NCBI RefSeq assembly: GCF_000373985.1
Contig: NZ_KB892918.1
Location: 1 to 8,621 of the forward strand
Length of the DNA: 8,621 bases
Direction of reading: 5' to 3'
From: Desulfobacter curvatus DSM 3379
Lineage (GTDB): Bacteria; Desulfobacterota; Desulfobacteria; Desulfobacterales; Desulfobacteraceae
Part shown: positions 1-5,916 of the stretch, piece by piece
How positions within the stretch are numbered: the first letter of the stretch is position 1
How the letters are laid out: every line of letters begins with the position of its first letter
Program-made: the position numbers and the translations under genes
Notes under the pieces: generated by a model
Database searches by the model: none
Seen by the model: only the letters and a program-made list of their open reading frames with translations
Told to the model about the DNA's origin: nothing

Positions 1-2
1 GG

Positions 3-188
3 AAACAATGGAAAAATCCCAAAACCAGGGTTCGCAACCTTGAGAAACTTGGTATTGCTCACCAGGATGCCATGCTATGCGGCAATGCCCGCAAAAAGTA
101 TTGGCACATGAGTAAAATCAAATGGGTGGCCATTGCCATGCCTGAACGATATTTTATTGATCAAGGATTATATCTGCCTGGGAACTGA
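3..188 (+). CDS. ltrA: Group II intron reverse transcriptase/maturase, C-terminal 61 residues (partial)
   Basis: Only the last 61 codons are in the window, read from position 3 to a TGA at 186-188. The peptide opens with KQWKNPKTRVRNLEKLGI and continues with GNARKKYWHMSK. This is the typical end of the maturase (X/thumb) domain of bacterial group II intron proteins, often seen as WKQWK..RxRNLxKLG...N.RKxYWR. The protein stops about 25 residues after the YW motif, so no HNH endonuclease domain follows. That suits an En-minus lineage (the C, D or E-like classes) rather than the Lactococcus LtrA type. In such introns the protein binds the intron RNA, helps it fold and splice, and copies it into DNA during retrohoming. 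The catalytic YADD region is off the left edge, so integrity is unknown. The symbol is a generic family name. Confidence 0.85.
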   Translation, partial: KQWKNPKTRVRNLEKLGIAHQDAMLCGNARKKYWHMSKIKWVAIAMPERYFIDQGLYLPGN

Positions 189-203
189 TTCATAAAATCA
201 GCC

Positions 204-276
204 GAACCGCCCTGGTACGAGATCCGTATGCCGGGTGGTGTGGGAGGGCTCCTCAGTGATGGGGAGTCCTATCCCG
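204..276 (+). ncRNA. Group II intron domains V and VI
   Basis: Domain V spans about 204-240. ACCGCCC (206-212) pairs with GGGTGGT (233-239, one G-T pair), followed by an inner GG/CC step, a bulge and TACG/CGTA closing a small loop. The sequence GAACCGCC...GGGTGGTGTG matches the conserved look of bacterial domain V hairpins. Domain VI spans about 242-276: GGGA pairs with TCCC (272-275) and GGCTCC with GGGAGTC-like bases, with A271 left unpaired as the branch-point candidate. Domain V binds catalytic metals and domain VI supplies the lariat 2'-OH. The pairing was worked out by eye. Confidence 0.75.
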
Positions 277-278
277 AT

Positions 279-390
279 TGCCATCGGCGTCCTTCCTGTT
301 GACCCACCAGGTAAAATTGATGAGCAGCTTGTGGAATATGCCCTCCAAAAAGCGCCTGTCGGCGACGCCCTGTTGCTTGGCATCAATTTT
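279..390 (-). pseudogene. Glucosidase (GH63-like) internal fragment, interrupted by the group II intron
   Basis: Read on the minus strand, the frame holding AAG at 378-376 gives GVADRRFLEGIFHKLLINF followed by TWWVNRKDADG. The FTWWVNRKDxxGxN segment is typical of the middle of large (about 850-900 aa) bacterial glycosidases annotated as glucosidase or GH63/MGH1-like. Only about 37 codons remain. On the right the fragment is joined near 383-390 to the 5' end of zwf, in a different frame, with a TAG at 393-391 just upstream. On the left it stops at the intron boundary, inside the codon after DG. It cannot make a protein as it stands. The downstream half may lie beyond the intron, off the window. 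The family call rests on one remembered motif. Confidence 0.55.
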
Positions 391-452
391 CTAGCAGTAA
401 GATCGCCGGATGCGCCGAAAATGACGATGGTAAAAGGTGTGTCGGTTTTCAT
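381..452 (-). pseudogene. zwf: Glucose-6-phosphate 1-dehydrogenase, 5' remnant (about 24 codons)
   Basis: The minus strand starts at ATG 452-450 with MKTDTPFTIVIFGASGDLTARKLMP. IVIFGASGDLTxRKL is the N-terminal nucleotide-binding signature of G6PDH, the first enzyme of the oxidative pentose phosphate pathway, which makes 6-phosphogluconolactone and NAD(P)H. A clear ribosome binding site (AAGGGGGAAGGC) lies directly upstream, 38 nt after the TVP38 gene. A normal protein is about 480-510 residues. Here homology ends after about 24, and the frame then reads unrelated residues until it enters the intron (open to 198). The original sequence was replaced by an out-of-frame glucosidase fragment, so this is a broken gene. 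Its place downstream of pgl fits an operon for the pathway's first two steps. Confidence 0.8.
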
Positions 453-489
453 GCCTTCCCCCTTGCTGGGTGTTTTTGTATGCAGGTCA

Positions 490-1215
490 CTATACCTTTC
501 TGGTTTCTGGTCCCCTGAACTTTTTCTGATAGAACGCCAACAACTTTTTGACAGTGATCGGAAAAAGACCGAGAATTGCAAAAGAAATCAGTACGCCCGG
601 GGATAATATTCCGGACAATGAATCGATCTTGGCCAGCTCCTTGCCGGCATTGACATAAACGATCGTTCCGGCCAGCATGCCGACCTGAGACACCCAGAAA
701 AACGTCCGCAGGGGCATTGACGTAAGCCCCATGATCAGATTGATGACAAAAAAGGGGAAAACCGGAACCAGACGAAGGGTGAACAGATAAAAGGAGCCCT
801 CCTTGGCAATGCCGGCGTTGATGGCTGCCAGCTTATCCCCGAACTTGCCCTGGACCCATTCTCGCAGCAAAAATCGGGAGACCAGACAGGCCAGAGTGGC
901 ACCGATGGTGCTGGCAAAGGAGACCACCACGGTCCCGGCCACCAGACCGAACAGGCCGCCGCCGGCCAGCGTGAGAACCGCAGCGCCGGGCAGCGACAGT
1001 GCCGTAACCCCTATATAGATAATCATATACACGGCAATGACCGAAAAACGATTGGAGAGATAGAGCGCCTGAAACCTCTCCTGGGAAGCTTTGATATAAT
1101 CAAGGGTGAGGTATTGCCCTAGATCAAAGTACCGGAAGGCCACCACCCCCAGGCCAATCAGCACCACAATGGCAGCCTTTTTAATCATTTTATGCTTTTT
1201 ATTACCGGATTCCAT
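490..1215 (-). CDS. TVP38/TMEM64 (DedA-like, SNARE-associated domain) membrane protein
   Basis: This 241-residue integral membrane protein belongs to the TVP38/TMEM64 branch of the DedA/VTT superfamily (PF09335), whose members are linked to membrane homeostasis and lipid scrambling. Visible features are an N-terminal segment at about 12-28, a helix at 57-72, the family stretch LSLPGAAVLTLAGGGLFG (74-91), small-residue helices to about 113, the re-entrant motif FTLRLVPVFPFFVINLIMG (145-163), and further helices at 171-190 and 203-222. The tail is basic. I chose the ATG at 1215 because GGAGG lies 8 nt upstream. An in-frame extension to 1293 (TTG) and an ATG at 1230 have poorer sites. The gene lies between pgl and the zwf remnant, probably in the same transcript. 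Its substrate is unknown and a direct link to sugar metabolism is not evident. Confidence 0.88.
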   Translation of the reverse strand: MESGNKKHKMIKKAAIVVLIGLGVVAFRYFDLGQYLTLDYIKASQERFQALYLSNRFSVIAVYMIIYIGVTALSLPGAAVLTLAGGGLFGLVAGTVVVSFASTIGATLACLVSRFLLREWVQGKFGDKLAAINAGIAKEGSFYLFTLRLVPVFPFFVINLIMGLTSMPLRTFFWVSQVGMLAGTIVYVNAGKELAKIDSLSGILSPGVLISFAILGLFPITVKKLLAFYQKKFRGPETRKV

Positions 1216-1337
1216 TTTATGTTCCTCCATTTTCGCTGCAATCCCCTCAATGCCGGGATAGCAGACTGTCCGGATTTCGAAGAAAGGAGCCAAAGCCAGG
1301 CGAATGTGAAGATAGCGGTTGATTGAATTGATTTCAT
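1185..1337 (-). CDS. Possible small ORF of 50 residues overlapping the TVP38 start
   Basis: An ATG at 1337-1335 preceded by AAGGGGGTAAC, a strong Shine-Dalgarno, opens a 50-codon frame ending at TGA 1187-1185. The peptide begins MKSIQSTAIFTFAWLWLLSS, a short charged start followed by a hydrophobic stretch like a signal peptide or single membrane segment, and ends in a basic tail. It runs 31 nt into the TVP38 gene in another frame, so ribosomes on it would pass over the TVP38 start. It could be a leader peptide that couples translation, a small membrane protein, or a decayed gene start. It also fills the otherwise empty 155-nt gap between pgl and TVP38. I do not recognise the sequence. Confidence 0.35.
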   Translation of the reverse strand: MKSIQSTAIFTFAWLWLLSSKSGQSAIPALRGLQRKWRNIKWNPVIKSIK

Positions 1338-1370
1338 GTTACCCCCTTGTGGTAGTTCGTGCATGCGCCT

Positions 1371-2117
1371 TCAGACCAGGCCTGCCGCTGCGGCCCTGTC
1401 GAGAAACCACTCCAACTTGCCGTCTGATGGCTTTACCAGTTGGGACGGCAGTGGCGGTCTCTTCCCGTTTGAGTTAAGCACCCTCGATAATATACTGGCC
1501 TTTTGCTCCCCGGCCGCTACGAACAGAACGCTGCGCGCATTATTTATCACGGGCAGGGTTATCGTGATCCGGATGGGCGGGGGCTTGGGCGCATCTGTCA
1601 CCGGCAGCACCCAGCGTTGGGTCTCGCCCAGCACCGGATGGTTCGGAAACAAAGAGGCCGTGTGGCCGTCTGGGCCGATGCCCAGCAGGATCAGGTCAAA
1701 CCTCGGCCATGGTCCGGATTCGGGTTTCAGCACATTTCTCATGAGGTTTTCATAGGTTTGTGCGGTCGCCGCAGGCGCCAGCGAATCGTCAGCAGCATAA
1801 ATCTGTCCGGCCGGGATCCCGACATGGGTCAGGAGTCGTCGATTCGCAAGATTGTAATTGGAATCCGGACTCTCTTTGGGCACCCATCGTTCGTCAGCCC
1901 AGAAAATATGCCAGGCAGACCAGTCTATATCAGCGCTTAAGGTTGCCAGGGGCGGTCCGATGATGTTTATGAGCGAACCGCCTGACAGGGCCACGCAGAA
2001 TCTGCCGCGCCTGGCCACGGCATCGGTTTCCTGGCGGACGATGTAAGCGGCCAGGGCGGACGACAGTTTCTCGTGGTTGGAAAAAACATTTATTTCAGGC
2101 TGTGATTTCTCTCTCAT
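1371..2117 (-). CDS. pgl: 6-phosphogluconolactonase
   Basis: This 248-residue cytosolic enzyme hydrolyses 6-phosphogluconolactone to 6-phosphogluconate, the second step of the oxidative pentose phosphate pathway. Family hallmarks are in order: the sugar-phosphate loop ALSGGS (43-48), WADERWVP (73-80) followed by DSNYN (85-89), and the catalytic signature GIGPDGHTASLFP (146-158), whose His is the usual catalytic base. The end, LEWFLDRAAAAGL, is also typical, so the gene is full length. The start at 2117 is the only in-frame ATG before the conserved part, although its ribosome binding site is weak. It follows wrbA by 26 nt, so coupling to that gene's translation is likely. The zwf copy that should feed it is broken downstream, so it would need substrate from another dehydrogenase. 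Confidence 0.95.
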   Translation of the reverse strand: MREKSQPEINVFSNHEKLSSALAAYIVRQETDAVARRGRFCVALSGGSLINIIGPPLATLSADIDWSAWHIFWADERWVPKESPDSNYNLANRRLLTHVGIPAGQIYAADDSLAPAATAQTYENLMRNVLKPESGPWPRFDLILLGIGPDGHTASLFPNHPVLGETQRWVLPVTDAPKPPPIRITITLPVINNARSVLFVAAGEQKASILSRVLNSNGKRPPLPSQLVKPSDGKLEWFLDRAAAAGLV

Positions 2118-2143
2118 ATCGAGTCATCTAAATTGAAGCCAAA

Positions 2144-2755
2144 CTATCCCATGAGTTTTTTGGCAATTTCGGTGACATGTTTGCCCTGAAAGCGCGCTGC
2201 CTCCAACTCGTTCCCACTGGGCATTCGCTCACCGGATCCCCCTGCGATTGTTGAAGCGCCATATGGCGAACCGCCTGTTACTTCATCAATGCGCATCTGT
2301 CCTTGAAAAGCATAGGGCAACCCCACGATCACAAAACCGTGGTGCAAAAGCGAGACATGAAACGAGAGTATGGTGGATTCCTGGCCGCCGTGCTGCGTGG
2401 CGCTGCTCGTAAATACACTGCCCACTTTGCCCACCAGGGCCCCCTGGGCCCAGAGCCCGCCGGTGGCGTCCAGAAACTGGCGCATCTGCCCGCACATATT
2501 GCCGAAGCGGGTCGGTGTGCCGAAGATGACGGCATCGGCCCCGGCAAGCTCGTCAACCGTGCAGACGGGTATATGGGCCATTGCTTGTTGGGCATCGACC
2601 GCCCCCATCTTCTCAAGGACATCTTCAGGCAGGGTTTCCGGTACGCGCCGCAATACGGCTTCGGCGCCAACGACCTGTCCGACCCCTTCTGCAATCGCTT
2701 CCGCCATCTTGTGTACGTGGCCATAGGTAGAGTAGTAAACGATCAATATTCTCAT
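2144..2755 (-). CDS. wrbA: NAD(P)H:quinone oxidoreductase, WrbA-type flavodoxin-fold protein
   Basis: This 203-residue flavoprotein reduces quinones by two electrons from NAD(P)H, which avoids semiquinone radicals. The N-terminus MRILIVYYSTYGHVHKMA is the flavodoxin strand plus FMN phosphate loop. FGTPTRFGNMCGQMRQFLD (78-96) and TSSATQHGGQES (116-127) are WrbA signatures around the FMN ring, and HHGFVIVGLPY (138-148) and GGSPYGASTIAGG (161-173) complete the family pattern. The length is normal. AGGAGG lies 8 nt before the ATG at 2755. It is the first gene of the minus-strand group wrbA > pgl > TVP38 > zwf', and quinone reduction would consume the NAD(P)H that the pentose phosphate genes produce. 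A role under redox stress is an inference from the family. Confidence 0.94.
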   Translation of the reverse strand: MRILIVYYSTYGHVHKMAEAIAEGVGQVVGAEAVLRRVPETLPEDVLEKMGAVDAQQAMAHIPVCTVDELAGADAVIFGTPTRFGNMCGQMRQFLDATGGLWAQGALVGKVGSVFTSSATQHGGQESTILSFHVSLLHHGFVIVGLPYAFQGQMRIDEVTGGSPYGASTIAGGSGERMPSGNELEAARFQGKHVTEIAKKLMG

Positions 2756-2870
2756 TGAATGATCCTCCTGTTATCGGTTTTGCTGCCTACTTTTCAATGT
2801 TCGGAATAAACGGCGGGGTAACTTAAACTTTTAGAGCTATGGATACCAAATCATTTTACATTGACTAAAC

Positions 2871-2907
2871 AAAAAAAATGATGAAGAGTAAATACGGGTT
2901 TCTACTC
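2871..2907 (-). terminator. Terminator-like hairpin and T-tract behind the small Cys-containing ORF
   Basis: On the minus strand GAGTA-g-AA (from 2907) pairs with TTTACTC (2892-2886) with one bulged G. Seven bases later comes a run of eight T (2878-2871). The T-run is further from the stem than in a standard intrinsic terminator, so it may be inefficient. It starts at the stop codon of the 34-codon ORF and would separate that ORF from wrbA. Confidence 0.35.
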
Positions 2908-3010
2908 ATATGTTAGGATAAAGATATGTAGTTTCTACTGATTTTATATCGCACTGGACCTGTTTCATAGCTGCAGTACAGGCGCATGAATTTTTAATTT
3001 TGAAATCCAT
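2906..3010 (-). CDS. Candidate 34-residue peptide with three cysteines
   Basis: An ATG at 3010-3008 follows GAAGGAGAGGACCGCC, a strong Shine-Dalgarno at good spacing. The frame runs 34 codons to TGA at 2908-2906. The peptide starts MDFKIKNSCACTAAMKQVQC and ends ETTYLYPNI, with cysteines at 9, 11 and 20. It has no signal peptide or membrane segment. Just upstream is an inverted repeat (3033-3069), and just downstream a hairpin plus T-run, so it has the outline of a complete tiny gene. I do not recognise it. It could be a metal- or redox-binding mini-protein, a peptide precursor, a regulatory leader for wrbA, or a chance ORF. The only support is the site and flanking structure, since codon statistics mean little at this length. 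Confidence 0.4.
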   Translation of the reverse strand: MDFKIKNSCACTAAMKQVQCDIKSVETTYLYPNI

Positions 3011-3032
3011 GGCGGTCCTCTCCTTCAGAGTA

Positions 3033-3069
3033 AGTTGATACCAGGTCGATGAATACCCAAGAATCAACT
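3033..3069 (-). promoter_or_regulatory. Inverted repeat AGTTGAT...ATCAACT ahead of the small ORF
   Basis: AGTTGAT (3033-3039) and ATCAACT (3063-3069) form perfect 7-bp arms around 23 nt, with a possible GGT/ACC inner pair. As minus-strand RNA it would be a hairpin ending about 7-10 nt before the ribosome binding site of the 34-codon ORF. As DNA it could be a dimer operator. The same 7-mer recurs at 3176-3182 and 3255-3261. Confidence 0.4.
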
Positions 3070-3145
3070 ATATTAGAGGATAACCGTATTTTCCCATGGG
3101 CTTGCCCCGCGAACAAAAAGTAAATTTTAAATTGCTGAAACCGGT

Positions 3146-3261
3146 TATTTACCAGCAATCCCAGCCGTGGTAAATAGTTGATTAAAAACGTTTCGCATGG
3201 CCGGGGACCATAGTTTCGATTATTTACCTTTGTTTAATAGTATAGTAATTTTTTATCAACT
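3146..3261 (+). promoter_or_regulatory. Cluster of repeated motifs upstream of the cotransporter gene
   Basis: TATTTACC occurs at 3146-3153 and 3221-3228, and its reverse complement GGTAAATA at 3169-3176, so the first pair forms an 8-bp inverted repeat around 15 nt. AGTTGAT (3176-3182) and ATCAACT (3255-3261) form a second, wider inverted pair. The set lies within about 40-155 bp of the transporter start codon, a usual place for operators. The regulator is unknown. Confidence 0.4.
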
Positions 3262-3300
3262 CACAGCCTGCCTGAAGGGCGATAATTTAAGGAAACGTCC

Positions 3301-5820
3301 ATGTCATCAAATAACAGTGGGACCGCTTCCGGACGACTGGGTACGTTTGCCGGTGTTTTCACGCCAAGTATTTTGACCATCCTCGGGATTATTCTTTTCC
3401 TGCGTTTGGGATATGTGGTGGGGGCTGCCGGGCTTGGTCAGGCTTTGATTATCATTGCCGTGGCTAATCTGATTTCCGTTCTGACCAGCTTTTCTTTGGC
3501 TGCCATTGCCACCAATATGAAGGTGGGCGGCGGCGGTGATTATTACCTGATTTCAAGAACCCTTGGCATAGAGTTCGGCGGGGCCATCGGCATTGTGCTG
3601 TTTTTAGCCCAGTCCGTGTCCATTGCCTTTTACTGCATTGGTTTCGGGGAGGCCTTGGCCGCCATTCTCGGCCTGAGCGGCCATGTTACGGTACAGCTTA
3701 TTGCCGGTGCGGCGTTGCTGTTCCTGTTTCTGCTGGCATGGATCGGCGCGGATCTGGCCACCAAGTTCCAGTATGTGGTCATGGTGTTTTTGATCCTGGC
3801 GCTTCTATCCTTTTACATTGGCGGTATCCGGCAATGGGATACCGGACTTTTGATGGAGAACTGGGGTGCCGGGGAAAGCACGGCCTCCTTTTGGATCCTG
3901 TTTGCCCTGTTTTTTCCGGCAGTGACCGGATTTACCCAGGGGGTGAGCATGTCCGGCGATCTTGAAGATCCGGGTAAAAGCCTGCCCACAGGGACTTTTG
4001 CTGCGGTTTTTCTTTCTATACTGGTCTATTTCTCCGTGGCTGTGGTGTTTGCCGCTTCCACACCTTTGAAAACCCTGGCCGGTGATTACGGGGCCATGAA
4101 ACAGATCGCCATGTATGGCTGGCTGATCAATGGCGGTGTGATTGCCGCCACCCTCTCTTCGGCCATGGCCTCTTTTCTTGGTGCGCCAAGAATTTTAAAG
4201 TCCCTGGCATCGGATAAGATATTTTCTTTTCTTGTTCCCTTTGCCAAGGGCTATGGGCCGTCCGGCAATCCCCGCCGGGGAGTGCTGCTGTCGTTCGGGA
4301 TTGCTGTGGCCACTGTTTTTATGGGCCAGTTGGACCTGATTGCAGGCGTGGTCTCCATGTTTTTCCTGATCTCCTACGGCTTGCTCAACTATGCCACCTA
4401 TTTTGAAGCATCTGCCGAAACCCCGTCCTTCAGGCCCCGGTTCAGATGGTACAGTAAAAAGATCAGCCTTGTGGGCGCGTTGATTTGTCTGGGCGTGATG
4501 TTGGCCATTGATTTTAAAACCGGGATTGCTGCCGTGGCCATCTTGTTTGCCGTTTTTCAGTATCTCAAACGGGTGTCGGCCCCTGCAAGGTGGGCGGACA
4601 GCCGGCGGTCCTACCATCTTAAGCTGGTCAGGGATAATCTGATGGGTGCACAAAAGGATCCCGAACACCCAAGGGACTGGCGGCCTTATGTCCTCGCATT
4701 CTCCAATGACGAAGAACATATGAAGCCGTTACTGGATTTCTCCGCTCTGATTGAGGGGAAAAGCGGTATTACAACAGCCGTGCGGATTATTCAGGCCCGG
4801 GGATACCGTGCCGTAAAACTTAAGGCAGAGGGGGAAAAGGAGCTGGCCCGGATCATTTCTGAGAAAGAAAGTTCTGCCTTTTCCCTTGTACTCTCTTCGG
4901 AGTATGCAACCAATGGCCTGTCCGTGTTGTGCCAGAGCTTTGGCCTTGGGCCGGTCAAGGCCAATACCGTGCTTTTGAACTGGCATGAGCAGTATGTCAA
5001 GAATGATGATCCTGTCCGGTTCCACGACTACCGGGAGTTGATCCGGCCGGCAGTCCAGTCCGGGTGCAATATCATTCTTTGGGATCAAAAGGAACTGAAT
5101 GAAGTGCCTGAAAGTTCCGGCAAGCAAAGAACCATTGATGTCTGGTGGAAGGATGACGACACCAGCCGGCTCATGCTTCTTCTTGCCTATCTGATCACAA
5201 GAGACGATCATTGGGAAGATGCCCGGATAAGGCTTTTAGCTTGTTATCTTGACCGGGACAACGAGCAGATCATGCAGATGCTAGCCGATACCCTGGATGA
5301 GTTCCGTATCCAGGCCGAACCTAAAATTATCCTTGGAATCAATGAAACGGTGTTTTTAAAAACATCCGGGCAGGCCGATTTGGTGTTTATCCCTGTATCC
5401 CTGAAAAACGATGATGCCCTGATGTTTGGTGAGTTGCCGGCAGATCAGCTTTTGCCGGGCCTGAAAACGGTGGCCATGGTCATGGCAGCCCAGAAAATCG
5501 AACTGGACTCATCCCCGGAAGAGGGCAGGGCCGGTGAACTGGCGCTTTTGTTTGATGAACTCAAGCATGCCCAAAAAAGGGTGGAGGCGGCAAAGAAAAG
5601 CGCCCGGCAGGCTGCAAAATCCGCCACGGAATTTATCCAAGATGCCGATGAAATGCAGTTCAATGATCCGAACCTGTTAAAGCATCTTAAAGAAAAGATT
5701 GCATTGCAGGAAAAAGCCGAAGAGGCCAATAAAAAGGTGCTTAAGGAACAAGCCAAGCTCAAGGAGATTTCCCAACGGGCCAAGGATGAGGGGCTTGCTG
5801 TGGAGAACGAAAATCAGTAA
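3301..5820 (+). CDS. SLC12/CCC-type cation-chloride cotransporter homolog
   Basis: This 839-residue inner-membrane transporter of the APC superfamily matches the SLC12 (NKCC/NCC/KCC) family. About 12 helices occupy residues 20-425. TM1 carries GVFTPSILTILGIILFLRLG (18-37), the TM2-3 loop GGGGDYYLISRTLG (76-89), TM6 FFPAVTGFTQGVSMSGDLEDP (204-224) and TM8 LSSAMASFLGAPRILKSLASDKI (285-307). The cytosolic half keeps the SLC12 domain: DWRPYVLAF (459-467), SFGLGPVKANTVLLNW (546-561) and TIDVWWKDDD (611-620). From known structures, Tyr111 aligns with the K+-site Tyr of TM3 and Ser286/Ser287 with the Na+-site serines of NKCC, so Na+-K+-Cl- type coupling is possible. The last 100 residues (about 740-839) are an Ala/Lys/Glu-rich likely coiled coil. 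The start has AAGGA 9 nt upstream. It is monocistronic. Substrate assignment is an inference. Confidence 0.93.
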   Translation: MSSNNSGTASGRLGTFAGVFTPSILTILGIILFLRLGYVVGAAGLGQALIIIAVANLISVLTSFSLAAIATNMKVGGGGDYYLISRTLGIEFGGAIGIVLFLAQSVSIAFYCIGFGEALAAILGLSGHVTVQLIAGAALLFLFLLAWIGADLATKFQYVVMVFLILALLSFYIGGIRQWDTGLLMENWGAGESTASFWILFALFFPAVTGFTQGVSMSGDLEDPGKSLPTGTFAAVFLSILVYFSVAVVFAASTPLKTLAGDYGAMKQIAMYGWLINGGVIAATLSSAMASFLGAPRILKSLASDKIFSFLVPFAKGYGPSGNPRRGVLLSFGIAVATVFMGQLDLIAGVVSMFFLISYGLLNYATYFEASAETPSFRPRFRWYSKKISLVGALICLGVMLAIDFKTGIAAVAILFAVFQYLKRVSAPARWADSRRSYHLKLVRDNLMGAQKDPEHPRDWRPYVLAFSNDEEHMKPLLDFSALIEGKSGITTAVRIIQARGYRAVKLKAEGEKELARIISEKESSAFSLVLSSEYATNGLSVLCQSFGLGPVKANTVLLNWHEQYVKNDDPVRFHDYRELIRPAVQSGCNIILWDQKELNEVPESSGKQRTIDVWWKDDDTSRLMLLLAYLITRDDHWEDARIRLLACYLDRDNEQIMQMLADTLDEFRIQAEPKIILGINETVFLKTSGQADLVFIPVSLKNDDALMFGELPADQLLPGLKTVAMVMAAQKIELDSSPEEGRAGELALLFDELKHAQKRVEAAKKSARQAAKSATEFIQDADEMQFNDPNLLKHLKEKIALQEKAEEANKKVLKEQAKLKEISQRAKDEGLAVENENQ

Positions 5821-5824
5821 TGGC

Positions 5825-5899
5825 CTATTTCAACTGTTTTACAACCTCTGCGTCCGAGCTGTCGGAATGAATGGTTTCACCAATAATTTTGTTGGTCAT
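5825..5899 (-). CDS. Doubtful small ORF or gene remnant (24 residues)
   Basis: On the minus strand, right after the methyltransferase stop, a frame open from 5926 reads KTLSKYLEDMTNKIIGET, then IHSDSSDAEVVKQLK, and ends at TAG 5827-5825. An ATG at 5899 would give 24 residues, but it has no proper ribosome binding site. The composition, with charged and helix-forming residues, looks more protein-like than random. It could be the surviving C-terminus of a gene that once followed the methyltransferase, or chance. A 15-bp palindrome, ATATCTTcAAGATAT (5898-5912), covers its possible start. The remainder of the 96-bp gap between the convergent genes shows only a weak 5-bp stem (TCCGA/TCGGA) and no clear terminator. 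Confidence 0.2.
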   Translation of the reverse strand: MTNKIIGETIHSDSSDAEVVKQLK

Positions 5900-5916
5900 A
5901 TCTTCAAGATATTTGC

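Larger units (their letters stand above)
1..278 (+). mobile_element. Group II intron, 3' part (runs off the left edge)
   Basis: This is the 3' end of a group II intron on the + strand. It holds the C-terminus of the intron-encoded maturase (3-188), a short linker, domain V and domain VI. The 3' splice boundary is placed after the AT at 277-278 for two reasons. The flanking minus-strand reading frame of a glucosidase remnant resumes exactly there, and a bulged A at 271 lies 7 nt before the end, the usual branch-point spacing. The intron sits antisense to the gene it interrupts, so splicing cannot restore that gene's mRNA. The 5' part, including the reverse transcriptase catalytic domain, lies outside the window, so its activity cannot be judged. 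The exact boundary could be off by one or two bases. Confidence 0.8.
2756..3300. other. 545-bp divergent spacer between wrbA and the cotransporter gene
   Basis: This AT-rich stretch must hold promoters for both flanking units. It contains a small minus-strand ORF candidate (2906-3010), recurring AGTTGAT/ATCAACT and TATTTACC motifs, and a 9-bp direct repeat GTTTCTACT at 2898-2906 and 2931-2939, 33 bp apart. A -10-like TATAGT at 3241-3246 could serve the transporter, but no good -35 lies at the right distance. No clear promoter for wrbA was found by eye. Confidence 0.6.

Noticed and set aside
235..606. Plus-strand 123-codon open frame
   Set aside because: It runs through intron domain VI, the zwf remnant and the end of the TVP38 gene in antisense. 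The peptide has no recognisable feature.
1336..1940. Overlapping plus-strand frames opposite pgl
   Set aside because: They are antisense shadows of pgl with no domain and no convincing ribosome binding site.
2303..2758. Plus-strand 151-codon open frame opposite wrbA
   Set aside because: It is fully antisense to a strongly supported wrbA gene. Long antisense frames are common in GC-rich codon-biased genes.
2861..2894. Plus-strand TTGACT at 2861 as a promoter -35
   Set aside because: No -10-like hexamer occurs 16-18 bp downstream. The closest, TAAATA, is 22 bp away.
4195..5211. Minus-strand frames of 174 and 160 codons within the cotransporter
   Set aside because: They are antisense shadows of an intact, family-matching 839-codon gene.
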